Of a stretch of 64,000 bases of DNA, positions 34,999 to 44,270 are shown one piece after another. The notes beneath the pieces are model-generated. The model was not told the origin of the DNA. It did no database searches and worked only from the letters and a program-made list of their open reading frames with translations. Position numbers and translations under genes: made by a program. The DNA comes from Burkholderia lata. Its GTDB lineage: Bacteria; Pseudomonadota; Gammaproteobacteria; Burkholderiales; Burkholderiaceae. Every line of letters starts with the position of its first letter. The first letter of the stretch is position 1. The DNA is taken from assembly GCF_902499335.1 (NCBI RefSeq), contig NZ_CABVQK010000001.1:682001-746000 (forward strand), in the 5' to 3' direction.

Positions 34999-37128
34999 TT
35001 ACATGTGCCACTTCACCGTGGCGGTCAGCGTACGCGGATCGCCGGGCATGTTGTACAGGTCCGCATTGCCGTGCGCGGCAATGAAGTAGCGGCGATCGAA
35101 CAGGTTGTCGAGCGTGAGCGTGACGTCGACCTTCTTGCTGCGATACCCGGCGCCCAGGTTGAACACGGTGAACGACGGCAGCGTGACGAGGTCGCTCGCC
35201 GACGTATAGCGCGCCGACTGGAACTGCATGCCGGCCGCCGCATAGAAGCCGTACGGCAGCTCGCGCTTCACCCACAGGTTCGCGCTGTGGCGCGGCATCA
35301 GCCCCGGCGTGTTGCTCGACACCGCGACGCCGGCCGCCGTCGATTGCGCGGAACCGTCGACCGTCCCGTTCAGGTACGCGTAGCCCGCATACACCGACCA
35401 CTTCGGCGCGATCTCGCCGGTGAAGCCCAGTTCCATCCCGTGCACGTGCTGCGTGCCGATCGGCAGCGCATAGCCGGGATTCGCCGGGTCGCCGATCTGC
35501 TGGTTGGTCTGGCGCATGTCGAACAGCGCGACGCTGGCCGTCGCCTTGCCGCCGAGGTCGAAGCGCGAGCCGACTTCATACGCGGTGGTTTTCTGCGGCG
35601 CGAGCGCGGCGCCGTTCGAGAACGCGCCGGCACTGATCAGCGTATCGGCCAGCGGCGAGAACGACTGGCTGAACGACCCGTACAGCGTCAGCCAGTCGAG
35701 CGGTTCGTAGATCAGGCCGACGCGCGGGCTCCACGCGTGATCGGTGCGGTCGAGGTTGACGTTCGACGCGGTGTAGTCGTGGCGGATCTGGTTCAGGTAA
35801 TCGAAGCGCAGCCCCGCGAGCACCTTCCAGTGCTCGGTCAGCGAGATCAGGTCCTGCGCGTAGACGCCGGCGAGCCCGACGACGGTCGACGCGTTCGTCT
35901 TTGCCCGCGCGCCGGTCGGCACGCCGGGCAGCACCACCTGCTGCGGATTGAAGAGATCGTAGGTCGCGACCTTCGACACGCTGTAGATCGTGTCGAACTT
36001 CTGCTGCTGCGACAGCTCGAGCCCGTACAGCAGCTCGTGGCGCATGCCGAACAGCGACGTCTTCTGCGTAAGCTCGAACATCCCGTCGATGCCGTGGTCG
36101 GTGCGCTGGCGCGTCGACTGGTCGAGCGTCACGACCGGGTGCGCGGCGGTCTTGATCGGCTCGTACGTCACGTAGTTCTTGCGTTCGAGCGAGAAGTCGT
36201 ACGCGCGGATCGCGCCATGGAACGACAGCGAATCACTGAAGCGGTGATCGAGCGACACCGTCGCGCTCTTCGCGGAGATGTCGTTGTACGAGCTGTTCGC
36301 CGCGTCGGCCGAGCCGTAGTACGTGTTGATCGGCACGTTGACCGGCCGGCCGAGATACGCGGGCAGGCCCTGGTCGGACGTGCGGCGATCATGCAGGTAG
36401 TCGAATTCGACGTTCAGCACGGTGTCGCGGTCGAGCTTGAACTGCGCGGACGGCGCGATCGCCTGACGGTTGAGCTGGAACTGGTCGCGGAAGCTGTTCG
36501 AGTTCTCGGCCGCGCCGGTGATCCGGAAACGCGCCGCATCGTTCGCGTTCCAGCCGAGGTCGAATTCGCCGCGCCGCTCGCCGCGCGTGCCGAGCGTCAC
36601 GCCCACGTCGCGCACCGGGTTCGCCTCCGGCCGCTTCAACACGCGATTCACGATGCCGCCTGCCGAGCCGCGCCCGTACAGCACGGCCGCCGGGCCCTTC
36701 AGCACTTCCACGTGGTCGACGTTCGACAGGTCGCGATAGTAGAGCGCATCGTCGCGGATGCCGTCGACGTACTGGTCCGTGATGCTGTTGAAACCGCGTA
36801 TCGTGATCTGGTCGCGCTGGCCGTCGCCGACCGAGAAGCCGACGCCCGGCACGTTGCGCAGCGCATCCTGCATCGACGTCGCGTTCTGGTCCTCGATCAC
36901 CGCGTGCGGCACGACGTTCACCGTCTGCGGCACGTCCATCAGCGACATGTCGGTCTTGGTCGCCGCGCGCGAGTGGCCGCCGTCGTACGACGCATGCTCG
37001 GCTGCCGCATTGATGGAGATCGCGGGCAAGGTCGCCGCGGCATCGCTCGCCTGCGCGAAGGAGGTGCGTGCGCCGGCCAGCGACGTGGCGATCAGAAGCG
37101 CATGGCACGCGCTCGTGTTGAGTTTCAT
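34999..37128 (-). CDS. TonB-dependent ferric-siderophore receptor
   Basis: A 709-residue outer-membrane receptor. Signal peptide ends at SFAQ (about residue 26). The plug domain shows DVPQTVNVVPHAVIEDQ, MQDALRNVPGVGFS, GFNSITDQYVDGIRDD and VEVLKGPAAVLYGRGSAGG, the siderophore-receptor pattern; the 22-strand barrel ends in the terminal aromatic region VKWHM (Met last, unusual but tolerated). The start at 37128 was chosen for the signal peptide; the frame is open to 37314 without similarity. A Fur-like site and a 5' hairpin lie upstream, pointing to iron repression. No siderophore synthesis genes are near, so it may take xenosiderophores. Confidence 0.92.
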   Translation of the reverse strand: MKLNTSACHALLIATSLAGARTSFAQASDAAATLPAISINAAAEHASYDGGHSRAATKTDMSLMDVPQTVNVVPHAVIEDQNATSMQDALRNVPGVGFSVGDGQRDQITIRGFNSITDQYVDGIRDDALYYRDLSNVDHVEVLKGPAAVLYGRGSAGGIVNRVLKRPEANPVRDVGVTLGTRGERRGEFDLGWNANDAARFRITGAAENSNSFRDQFQLNRQAIAPSAQFKLDRDTVLNVEFDYLHDRRTSDQGLPAYLGRPVNVPINTYYGSADAANSSYNDISAKSATVSLDHRFSDSLSFHGAIRAYDFSLERKNYVTYEPIKTAAHPVVTLDQSTRQRTDHGIDGMFELTQKTSLFGMRHELLYGLELSQQQKFDTIYSVSKVATYDLFNPQQVVLPGVPTGARAKTNASTVVGLAGVYAQDLISLTEHWKVLAGLRFDYLNQIRHDYTASNVNLDRTDHAWSPRVGLIYEPLDWLTLYGSFSQSFSPLADTLISAGAFSNGAALAPQKTTAYEVGSRFDLGGKATASVALFDMRQTNQQIGDPANPGYALPIGTQHVHGMELGFTGEIAPKWSVYAGYAYLNGTVDGSAQSTAAGVAVSSNTPGLMPRHSANLWVKRELPYGFYAAAGMQFQSARYTSASDLVTLPSFTVFNLGAGYRSKKVDVTLTLDNLFDRRYFIAAHGNADLYNMPGDPRTLTATVKWHM

Positions 37129-37321
37129 CGTTGAAGTAGAGGCTGAGGGAAAACGGCGAACGGAAACGCATCCGGCCAACGCGCGAACCACGCTGAGAAT
37201 CGGCTGGCGAAATCCTTTCCGTGAACAAGAAGCGGCGCGCGAGGGATCGCCTCGTCGCGCTGGCGGGCCCGTGAATGGCCGGCGCGGATGGCTGCCGGCC
37301 GGCAGGACCGGCACGAAAGAA

Positions 37322-37342
37322 GCCGTGACGCTCCGTCACGGC
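37322..37342 (-). promoter_or_regulatory. Perfect hairpin in the receptor leader
   Basis: GCCGTGACG (37322-37330), loop CTC, CGTCACGGC (37334-37342). It lies between the Fur-like site and the receptor start, so it should be transcribed in the 5' leader. Could be an mRNA stabiliser, attenuator or protein-binding dyad. Confidence 0.45.
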
Positions 37343-37366
37343 CCGTAACGGAGCGAAATATTAAAC

Positions 37367-37385
37367 GAGAATGATTCGTATTTTT
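37367..37385 (-). promoter_or_regulatory. Candidate Fur box
   Basis: GAGAATGATTCGTATTTTT matches the 19-base Fur consensus at 12 positions with an 8 of 9 run at GAGAATGAT, within AT-rich DNA about 240 bases upstream of the siderophore receptor. Confidence 0.55.
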
Positions 37386-37909
37386 AGTTAATTTTCAACA
37401 TGTCGCCTGCCCGCAACGTGCATGCGCGTGGCGCTCTGCATTCCTGACGAATGCCTTTCTGTTTCGGGCTTTAATGCGACTTTTGCGTAATAAAAACGAA
37501 AGAATTCCATCGGCCACATCAGGCGATGAAAGGCAAGGTAAAAGGCGGGATTCGGGAGACGACGGCGACGAGACTGGAGAGGATCACGAAGCATCCGTCG
37601 AAGCAGGCGGAACGCATTCGATGTCCGGTGCGCGCCGGACCGGGCAACCCCGACCCGGCGCTCCGGGCAGCCGACCTCGCATCGGCAACGCGGCGGACCT
37701 ACTTCCGTTCTTCACTACATATGCTCTCAGGCTCACTTCATTTTTTTCTTCGCCGCGAAGCGCCATTATCCGCGCAATCCGGCCCAAGGGAAACGTTTGC
37801 GGGTGCGGTTGGCGTGTTATACCAAGCATTCGGCAACAGTCTTTCTGAATGCTTACGGTGCATGCGGCTTGGCTCGGTAAATCTTGCATTCGCGTCGGCG
37901 TTCCTTTTT

Positions 37910-37927
37910 AATGGAACTGGTTCCATT
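37910..37927. promoter_or_regulatory. Perfect 18-base palindrome upstream of gapN
   Basis: AATGGAAC-TG-GTTCCATT, about 130 bases before the gapN start. The TGGAAC/GTTCCA half-sites resemble dimeric repressor operators (IclR- or GntR-type); no regulator gene is adjacent. Confidence 0.5.
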
Positions 37928-38059
37928 CGTTGATTCGGCCATGGTCACGCGTGACGCGTCGTCGTCCGCGCGTCATGATGCCGATTCAGGATCGAGGATC
38001 ACCCAGCTCAGGATTCGCATCGCCCGTCCTTCCCGGACACCCCGTCAAACGAGACCGTC

Positions 38060-39688
38060 ATGCCCGATTCCGCCTCCCTGCAGCAGCTGTTTCCCGCCTT
38101 TCAGGACATCCCCGCCGAGTATCGGCTGGCTTCACCGATTCACCAGCGCGTGTCGCTCGTCGACGGCGAATTGCGGCCGTGGGACGGCACAACCAAGACC
38201 GTGCTGTCGCCCGTGTGCGTGCGCCAGGCGGACGGCAGCGTCGAGCAGGTCGAGATCGGCAGCTACCCGGTGATGGGCGAAACGGAAAGCGACGCGGCGC
38301 TCGACGCCGCGGTGCGCGCGTACGACGCCGGCCGCGGCGAGTGGCCGACGATGAAGGTCGAGCAGCGCATCGCGTGCATGCAGGACTTCATCAAGCGGAT
38401 GGTCGCGCAGCGCGAGCTGGTGGTGAACCTGATCATGTGGGAGATCGGCAAGAGCCTCGCCGATTCGCAGAAGGAGTTCGACCGCACCGTCACGTACATG
38501 ACGCAGACGATCGACGCGCTGAAGGAGCTCGACAACGCGAACTCGCGCTTCGTGATCGCCGAAGGCACGATCGGCCAGATCCGCCGCACGCCGCTCGGGG
38601 TCGTGCTGTGCATGGGCCCGTACAACTATCCGCTGAACGAGACTTTCGCGACGCTGATCCCCGCGCTGCTGATGGGCAACACCGTGGTGTTCAAGCCGCC
38701 TCAGTACGGCACGCTGCTGTTCGAGCCGCTGCTCGAAGCGTTCCGCGACGCGTTCCCGAAGGGCGTGATCAACACGATCTATGCGCCGGGCGCGGTGGTC
38801 GTGCCGCACATGCTGGCGTCGGGCAAGATCAACGTGCTCGCGCTGATCGGGTCGAGCAAGGTGGCCGACCACCTGAAGAAGCAGCATCCGAAGTCGCACC
38901 GGCTGCGCGCGATCCTCGGCCTCGACGCGAAGAACGCGGCGATCGTGCTGCCCGACGCCGATCTCGACCTCACCGTGAAGGAATGCCTGCTCGGCGCGCT
39001 GTCGTTCAACGGCCAGCGCTGCACCGCGCTGAAGATGCTGCTCGTGCACCGCTCGATCGTCGACGAATTCCTGAAGCGCTTCACCGCCGCGCTCGAACAG
39101 TTGAAGATCGGCATGCCGTGGGAGAAGGGCGTCAGCATCACGCCGCTGCCCGGTATGCATCGCACGGCCTACATGACGGACGCGATCGACGACGCGAAGG
39201 CCAAGGGCGCGCAGGTCGTCAACCATTCGGGCGGCGAGTTCAGCAAGACGCTGTTCTATCCGGCTGTCGTGTACCCGGTGTCGGAAGGGATGAAGCTGTA
39301 TCGCGAGGAACAGTTCGGGCCGATCATTCCGGTGGCGACGTTCGACGACGTCGACACCGCGCTCGACTACGTGACGACGTCGGATCACGGCCAGCAGGTC
39401 AGCATCTTCGGTTCCGATCCTGCGCAGATCGGCGCGCTCGTCGATCCGCTCGTGAACCAGGTGTGCCGCGTGAATATCAACTGCCAGTGCCAGCGCGGAC
39501 CCGACGTATTCCCGTTCGCCGGCCGCAAGGATTCGGCGGAAGGCACGCTGTCGGTGAGTGACGCGCTGCGCGCGTTCTCGATCCGCTCGATGGTCGCGGC
39601 GAAGCAGACCGAAGGCAGCAAGCAGCTGCTCGACTCGATCGTGTCGGATCACTACTCGAAGTTCATCAATACGGGCTTTATTTTCTGA
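38060..39688 (+). CDS. gapN: Aldehyde dehydrogenase family protein, NADP-dependent glyceraldehyde-3-phosphate dehydrogenase type
   Basis: A 542-residue ALDH-fold protein of the long GapN-like clade. The nucleophilic Cys is in FNGQRCTALK and the oxyanion Asn in GPYNYPLNETFA. However, the motif that normally carries the catalytic Glu (ELGGKN) reads GLDAKN, so Glu is replaced by Gly. GapN oxidises glyceraldehyde 3-phosphate directly to 3-phosphoglycerate with NADP. The substrate here is inferred from family naming, and the missing general base makes activity worth testing. Monocistronic: palindromic operator upstream, strong terminator 20 bases after the stop. Confidence 0.8.
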   Translation: MPDSASLQQLFPAFQDIPAEYRLASPIHQRVSLVDGELRPWDGTTKTVLSPVCVRQADGSVEQVEIGSYPVMGETESDAALDAAVRAYDAGRGEWPTMKVEQRIACMQDFIKRMVAQRELVVNLIMWEIGKSLADSQKEFDRTVTYMTQTIDALKELDNANSRFVIAEGTIGQIRRTPLGVVLCMGPYNYPLNETFATLIPALLMGNTVVFKPPQYGTLLFEPLLEAFRDAFPKGVINTIYAPGAVVVPHMLASGKINVLALIGSSKVADHLKKQHPKSHRLRAILGLDAKNAAIVLPDADLDLTVKECLLGALSFNGQRCTALKMLLVHRSIVDEFLKRFTAALEQLKIGMPWEKGVSITPLPGMHRTAYMTDAIDDAKAKGAQVVNHSGGEFSKTLFYPAVVYPVSEGMKLYREEQFGPIIPVATFDDVDTALDYVTTSDHGQQVSIFGSDPAQIGALVDPLVNQVCRVNINCQCQRGPDVFPFAGRKDSAEGTLSVSDALRAFSIRSMVAAKQTEGSKQLLDSIVSDHYSKFINTGFIF

Positions 39689-39708
39689 AGCGAGCCGTTC
39701 GCGAAAAA

Positions 39709-39741
39709 GCCGCTGCACACGCCCGTGCAGCGGCTTTTTTT
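39709..39741 (+). terminator. Intrinsic terminator of gapN
   Basis: GCCGCTGCAC (39709-39718), 6-base loop, GTGCAGCGGC (39725-39734), then TTTTTTT. Classic Rho-independent form, 20 bases after the gapN stop. Confidence 0.95.
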
Positions 39742-39755
39742 GCGCCTGCGCGTGA

Positions 39756-40922
39756 CTACGCCCGAACCGGGAACGTCAACGCGTCCAGCTCCAGCGGCCC
39801 GCCGGTCAGTTGAACCGGGCCTTCATCGCCGATCAGCACCGTATCGGAATGACGGAAGCCGCCGACACCCTCGATATAGATACCCGGCTCGATCGTCAGG
39901 CACATCCCCTTCTCGATCGGCCGGTCGTAGCCTTCGGCGAAGAACGGCGCCTCGTGCGCGGTGACGCCCATCCCGTGCCCGGTCCGGTGCAGCATCCGGT
40001 CGCCCATCCCCGCGCGACGAAAATAGTCGTTGACCTTGCGATCGACGTCACTCAGCAACGCGCCGGGCATCGCTGCGTCGAACGCGATCCGTCGCCCTTC
40101 CGACATCACGTCGAACGCGCGCCGCGCCGCGTCGGGCACGTGACCGAGGAAGAAGGTCCGCTCGACTTCCGCGCCGTAGCCGTTCATCACCGCATTGACG
40201 ATCGACACGTGCGGGCCGCCCTCTTCCATCCGCATGTCGATGTTGCTGAAGTTGTGCGGATCGTGCGACACGCTGCCCGGCTGGAACACCGCGACGATCC
40301 GCGTGGCCAACGGGTTCAGCGACGGATCGTCGGCCAGCAGCCGCTGCATGATGAAACCGCGAATACGCGACGACATCTCCGCCATCCCGAGGCCCGGGCG
40401 CGCTTCGCTCAGCAGCAGGTTGTGCGCATCGGTGGCGATCCCGCACGCATACACGTGGCGGCCGATCTCGTAGTCGGACTTGATCATCCGCACGTCGTCG
40501 ATGATGTCGATGCACACGCGCTCGCCCGGCGTCTGCGCATAGACCTGCAACGGACACACCGACTCGACGCCAACGCGTTCGCCCGGCCCGAACAGCGCCT
40601 TGAAACGGTCGCTCCATTCGCGCCCGGCCGGCGCCGGGAATTCGAAATACGGGATCAGTTCGAGTTCGCCGATCGAGCGCGTTCGCACATGCGGCTGCTC
40701 GAGCTGCGGCACGACGAACTGCGGCGGGCCGCTGCGCGAGATGACCAGCACGAACGGCCGCTCGTGCACGATGTTCGCGAAATTCGTCAGGTAGTAGATG
40801 TTGTCCGGCGAGAACGCCACATAGCGATCGAGGCCGGCTTCCGCCATGCGAGCGCGCACGCGGTCGAGGCGCCCTTTGAGTTCCGCCTCGCTGGGCGGTG
40901 CAAAGGTGGGTTTGAACTTCAT
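39756..40922 (-). CDS. M24/creatinase-like 'pita-bread' hydrolase lacking the usual metal ligands
   Basis: A 388-residue protein with a creatinase N-terminal domain (about 1-150) and a C-terminal M24 pita-bread domain. RTGHGMGVTAHEAPFF gives the conserved His region and TIEPGIYI one Glu. The two Asp of metallo-M24 enzymes are not there (NAVMNGYGAEVERT instead of D..D..RT) and the last Glu region reads FRHSDTVLI, so binuclear metal binding is unlikely; this is how creatinase itself looks. It may hydrolyse a C-N bond in a guanidino or amide compound. AGGAGA precedes the 40922 ATG. With the MFS carrier (41051) and divergent LysR (42651) it forms an uptake-and-hydrolysis unit. Confidence 0.83.
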   Translation of the reverse strand: MKFKPTFAPPSEAELKGRLDRVRARMAEAGLDRYVAFSPDNIYYLTNFANIVHERPFVLVISRSGPPQFVVPQLEQPHVRTRSIGELELIPYFEFPAPAGREWSDRFKALFGPGERVGVESVCPLQVYAQTPGERVCIDIIDDVRMIKSDYEIGRHVYACGIATDAHNLLLSEARPGLGMAEMSSRIRGFIMQRLLADDPSLNPLATRIVAVFQPGSVSHDPHNFSNIDMRMEEGGPHVSIVNAVMNGYGAEVERTFFLGHVPDAARRAFDVMSEGRRIAFDAAMPGALLSDVDRKVNDYFRRAGMGDRMLHRTGHGMGVTAHEAPFFAEGYDRPIEKGMCLTIEPGIYIEGVGGFRHSDTVLIGDEGPVQLTGGPLELDALTFPVRA

Positions 40923-41050
40923 GCGTGACTTCTCCTGTTGAGGGTGAGGGGGCGGCCGCACGAGCCGGTCATTGCGATATCGCCGTACCTGTACATTTAA
41001 TTCGTTGTCCTTCATTTCAACAACACAAACGTCGACTGAATCAAGCTCGC

Positions 41051-42379
41051 TTATTCGCTAGGCATGCGTCGGAATCCGAGCAGCGCGACCAGGCTCACGA
41101 CCGACACCGCGACGATGTACAGCGCGGGCGACGCCTTGTTGTGCGTGATCGCGATCAGCCACGTGACGATCAGCGGGGAAAAACCACCGAAGACCGTCGT
41201 CGGGATGTTGTACGACACCGCAAGCCCGGTGCTGCGCACCGCGGCCGGGAACGCGCGCGCGGCCAGCGCGGGCACCAGCCCGACGAGCACGCCCATCGGC
41301 GCGGCGGCAGCGGCCTGCATGATCAGCAGGTTGCGCAGCGAAGGGCTCGCGATGACCCACAAATAGAGCGGCAGCGTGATCGCGGACAGCACGACGATCG
41401 CGGCCGCGACCATCGCGACCGGCCGGCGCCAGATGTCGCCGAGCAGGCCCGCGACCGGCGCGATCGCAACCATCACGATGCCGGCGACCGTCGTGCTCAT
41501 GAACGGCGCGGACATTGGCAACCCGAGCTGCTTCACCGCGAACGTCGGCATGTAGATCAGGTACATGTAGAACGCGGCGGTGCTGACGATCGTCACGCCG
41601 ATCGCCGCGAGGAACGACGCGAGGTGCTCGCCGAACAGGCGCTTGAGCACCTGCGCGACCGGCAGCGCTTCGCCGTGCACGAACGCATCGGTTTCCGACA
41701 CGCTCCTGCGGATGTAGAAGCCGACCGGGCCGATCAGCAGGCCGACCACGAACGGCACGCGCCAGCCCCAGCTTTCGAGCTGATGCGGGCTGAGCGACGT
41801 CGTCAGGATCGTGCCGATCGTTCCGCCCAGCACGATGGCGAGCATCGTGCTCGACATCTGCAGGCTCACGAAGAAATTGCGTCGATGCGGCGGCGCCTTT
41901 TCCGCGAGGAAGGCGACGGTGCTGCCGAATTCACCCGATGCCGCGAAGCCCTGCACGAGCCGCGCCAGCACGAGGATCGTGGCGCCGAGCCAGCCGGCCT
42001 GCGCATAGGGCGGCGCCACCGCGATCGCGGCCGTGCCGGCCAGCATCAGCCAGATCGTGACGGACATCGCCGCCTTGCGGCCGTACCGGTCGCCGTACAG
42101 CCCGAGCACGACGCTGCCGAGCGGCCGCACGACGAACCCCACGCCGAAGGTTGCCGTCGCGAGCAGCAGCGACCCGACCTGCCCGGCCACCGGGAAAAAC
42201 AGCTTCGCGATCACGCTGGCGAAATAGCCGTAGATCACGAAGTCGAACCACTCAAGCGCGTTGCCTGCCGCGGCCGCCGCGACGTCGCGCATCGTGCCTG
42301 CCCGCGCGGACGGCTGCGCCGCCGCCGAACGGCGATCGAGCGCGATGGCGCCGGCCGGATTCACTGCATCCTCTTTCAT
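41051..42379 (-). CDS. MFS transporter, metabolite:H+ symporter family (ProP/CitA-like)
   Basis: A 442-residue carrier with 12 predicted membrane segments. The metabolite:H+ symporter opening GNALEWFDFVIYGYF and the loop 2-3 signature GDRYGRKAAM are present; RLVQGFAASGEFGSTVAFL follows in segment 4-5. Imports organic acids, betaines or similar with protons. The start at 42379 has GGAGGAGA upstream. It precedes the M24 gene by about 130 bases on the same strand, so it probably brings in that enzyme's substrate. Confidence 0.92.
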   Translation of the reverse strand: MKEDAVNPAGAIALDRRSAAAQPSARAGTMRDVAAAAAGNALEWFDFVIYGYFASVIAKLFFPVAGQVGSLLLATATFGVGFVVRPLGSVVLGLYGDRYGRKAAMSVTIWLMLAGTAAIAVAPPYAQAGWLGATILVLARLVQGFAASGEFGSTVAFLAEKAPPHRRNFFVSLQMSSTMLAIVLGGTIGTILTTSLSPHQLESWGWRVPFVVGLLIGPVGFYIRRSVSETDAFVHGEALPVAQVLKRLFGEHLASFLAAIGVTIVSTAAFYMYLIYMPTFAVKQLGLPMSAPFMSTTVAGIVMVAIAPVAGLLGDIWRRPVAMVAAAIVVLSAITLPLYLWVIASPSLRNLLIMQAAAAAPMGVLVGLVPALAARAFPAAVRSTGLAVSYNIPTTVFGGFSPLIVTWLIAITHNKASPALYIVAVSVVSLVALLGFRRMPSE

Positions 42380-42650
42380 CGTTTGTCTCCTCCCTCTGCT
42401 GGCTGCAGTGGTTTCGGGCTCATGTTCGATGCGCACCGTTACCGCGTCCAACGGATTTCCGGAATATGATCATCACCAGCGTGAATAACGGTGCGAGCGC
42501 GGCGCGCGACTTCGTCGCGGCGCCAGCCGGCTCTCCGCAAGGGCAAACGCGGCCTTGCACGAACGGCCCGCGGCCCGGACACTGGCCGCCACGATGTGCC
42601 GGCTCCCGACGCCACGCGCGGGATGCCGGCACCCGAATGGGAGATGTGCG

Positions 42651-43619
42651 ATGAAGGATGTGTTCCGCCAGCTCGACCTCAACCTGCTGCGCGTGTTCGC
42701 GGCATTGATGGCCGAAGGCAACGTCACGCGCGCCGCCGAACGGCTCGCGCTTTCACAGTCGGCGGTCAGCAATGCGCTGCGCAGGCTGCGCGAATCGCTC
42801 GACGACGTGCTGTTCGAGAAGACCGTCTCGGGTGTGCGGCCGACCGCGCGTGCGCGCGAGCTGTGGTCGGCGGTCCAGCCGCACTTCGACGCATTGAAGC
42901 AGGCGATCTCGCCGGACCAGTTCGACCCGCAAAAGCATCGGGGCACCTTCACGATCGCGATGTCGGACTACTCGGTCGAGCGCATCATGCCGCGCCTCGC
43001 GCAGTACATGGGTACACATGCGCCATCGATGCGGATCGAGCTCACGCCGTTCAGCGTCGCCGACCTGCCGGCCATGTTCGACCGCGGCGGCGTCGACCTT
43101 GCGATCGGCGGCTACCTGAACGATTCGAGCCCGAGCAGCGGCGTGCGCACGCACGAGATGTGGCCGATCCACTGGAGCTGCCTGATGCGCAAGGATCACC
43201 CGCTCGCGAAGGGGCCGCTCACGCTGAAGCGCTTTCTCGCGGCGCGGCATCTCGACGTCGGGTTTTCCGGCATGCGGGTGCCGGTGTACGACAGCCTGCT
43301 CTCCGCGCACGGCCTGCAGCGCAATCTCGTCCTCACACTGAATGCGTACTCGCCCGCGCTGGCGATCATCCGGGAGTCGGATTTCATCGGCGTGCTGCCG
43401 ACCACGCTGCTCGATCTGTCGATCCACGAAAAGGAACTGGTGTCGCGGCAACCGCCGGTGCGCATGCCCGCGCGGCCTTACTGCGTGATCTGGCATCAGC
43501 GCTGGGACAGCCATCCCGCGCACCGCTGGCTCCGGCAGACGATCGTGTCGCTGTTCACGCGCCCGACGGAGCCGCCGGGCGACGCCGTGCGTTCGACCAC
43601 GCGACGCGCCGCCCGCTAG
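42651..43619 (+). CDS. LysR-family transcriptional regulator (NodD/LeuO-like branch)
   Basis: A 322-residue LysR protein beginning MKDVFRQLDLNLLRVFAALM, with helix-turn-helix SQSAVSNALRRLRESLDDVLF and the branch-typical VRPTARARELW. GGGAGA is 7 bases before the ATG. It is divergent from the MFS/M24 pair (about 270 bases between starts), which is its likely target. A 7-bp hairpin spans its stop and meets the convergent LysE gene. Confidence 0.92.
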   Translation: MKDVFRQLDLNLLRVFAALMAEGNVTRAAERLALSQSAVSNALRRLRESLDDVLFEKTVSGVRPTARARELWSAVQPHFDALKQAISPDQFDPQKHRGTFTIAMSDYSVERIMPRLAQYMGTHAPSMRIELTPFSVADLPAMFDRGGVDLAIGGYLNDSSPSSGVRTHEMWPIHWSCLMRKDHPLAKGPLTLKRFLAARHLDVGFSGMRVPVYDSLLSAHGLQRNLVLTLNAYSPALAIIRESDFIGVLPTTLLDLSIHEKELVSRQPPVRMPARPYCVIWHQRWDSHPAHRWLRQTIVSLFTRPTEPPGDAVRSTTRRAAR

Positions 43620-43637
43620 ATCTGCGGGCGTCCCGCC

Positions 43638-44270
43638 TTAAACGTTCGACACCAGCAGCCGGATTCCCGCCACGCCGAACACGACGGCAAGACATGCTTC
43701 CATCGCGCGCCGGCCGCGCACGTACAGCCGGCGCGCACCGTCCATCGAGAACACGAGTGCGTAACCGCCGAACACCAGGCACCCGATCACGATGCAGCCC
43801 GGCACGACAGCGCCGTGCGACGCGCCCGCGCCGTTCGACGACAGCGCGACGATCGACACCCACACGAGGATCGCTTTCGGATTGGTCAGGTGCAGCATCG
43901 CGCCGCGTACATAGAAGCGCGACAGCCGTTGTTCACCTGCCGCATTCAGCGATGCCGCCGCCTTGCCCGACCACGCCGTGCGCCCCGACTTGAACGCAAG
44001 CCACAGCAGGTACAACCCGCCGAACAGCTTGATCGCGACCAGCAGCTTCGACCACGCCAGCAGCGCGGCCGACACGCCGAGCGCCGCGACCGTCGCCCAG
44101 AACATCGACCCTGAAATGACGCCGAGCGCGAACGCGAGCGCCGCCTTGCGGCCCTGGTTCGCGGCAACCGACATGATCGCGAGATTGCTCGGCCCGGGGC
44201 TGGCCGTACCGATGAAATAGGCCGTGTAGGCCAGCAGCAGGTTGGCCGAGAAGAAGGCGTGGACGCTCAT
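43638..44270 (-). CDS. LysE/RhtB-family amino-acid exporter
   Basis: A 210-residue inner-membrane protein with about six membrane segments and the family opening YFIGTASPGPSNLAIMSVAANQGRK (described here from Y to K by its core SPGPSNLAIMSVA). RAMLHLTNPKAILVWVS is the second signature. Exports amino acids such as lysine, threonine or homoserine lactone. GAGG precedes the 44270 ATG. Convergent with the LysR gene. Confidence 0.92.
   Translation of the reverse strand: MSVHAFFSANLLLAYTAYFIGTASPGPSNLAIMSVAANQGRKAALAFALGVISGSMFWATVAALGVSAALLAWSKLLVAIKLFGGLYLLWLAFKSGRTAWSGKAAASLNAAGEQRLSRFYVRGAMLHLTNPKAILVWVSIVALSSNGAGASHGAVVPGCIVIGCLVFGGYALVFSMDGARRLYVRGRRAMEACLAVVFGVAGIRLLVSNV

Larger units (their letters stand above)
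37129..38059. other. Long intergenic region between the siderophore receptor and gapN
   Basis: About 930 bases between divergent genes. It holds the receptor leader (hairpin 37322-37342, Fur-like site 37367-37385) and a palindrome at 37910-37927 before gapN. Short open frames in 37400-37930 have no family signature, and I see nothing else I can support. Confidence 0.5.

Noticed and set aside
37129-37314. N-terminal extension of the siderophore receptor
   Set aside because: The frame is open to a GTG at 37314, but the extension has no signal peptide and is Arg/Pro-rich; the signal peptide begins at 37128.
37584-37889. 101-codon minus-strand frame upstream of gapN
   Set aside because: No binding site or motif; competing frames on the other strand are equally long.
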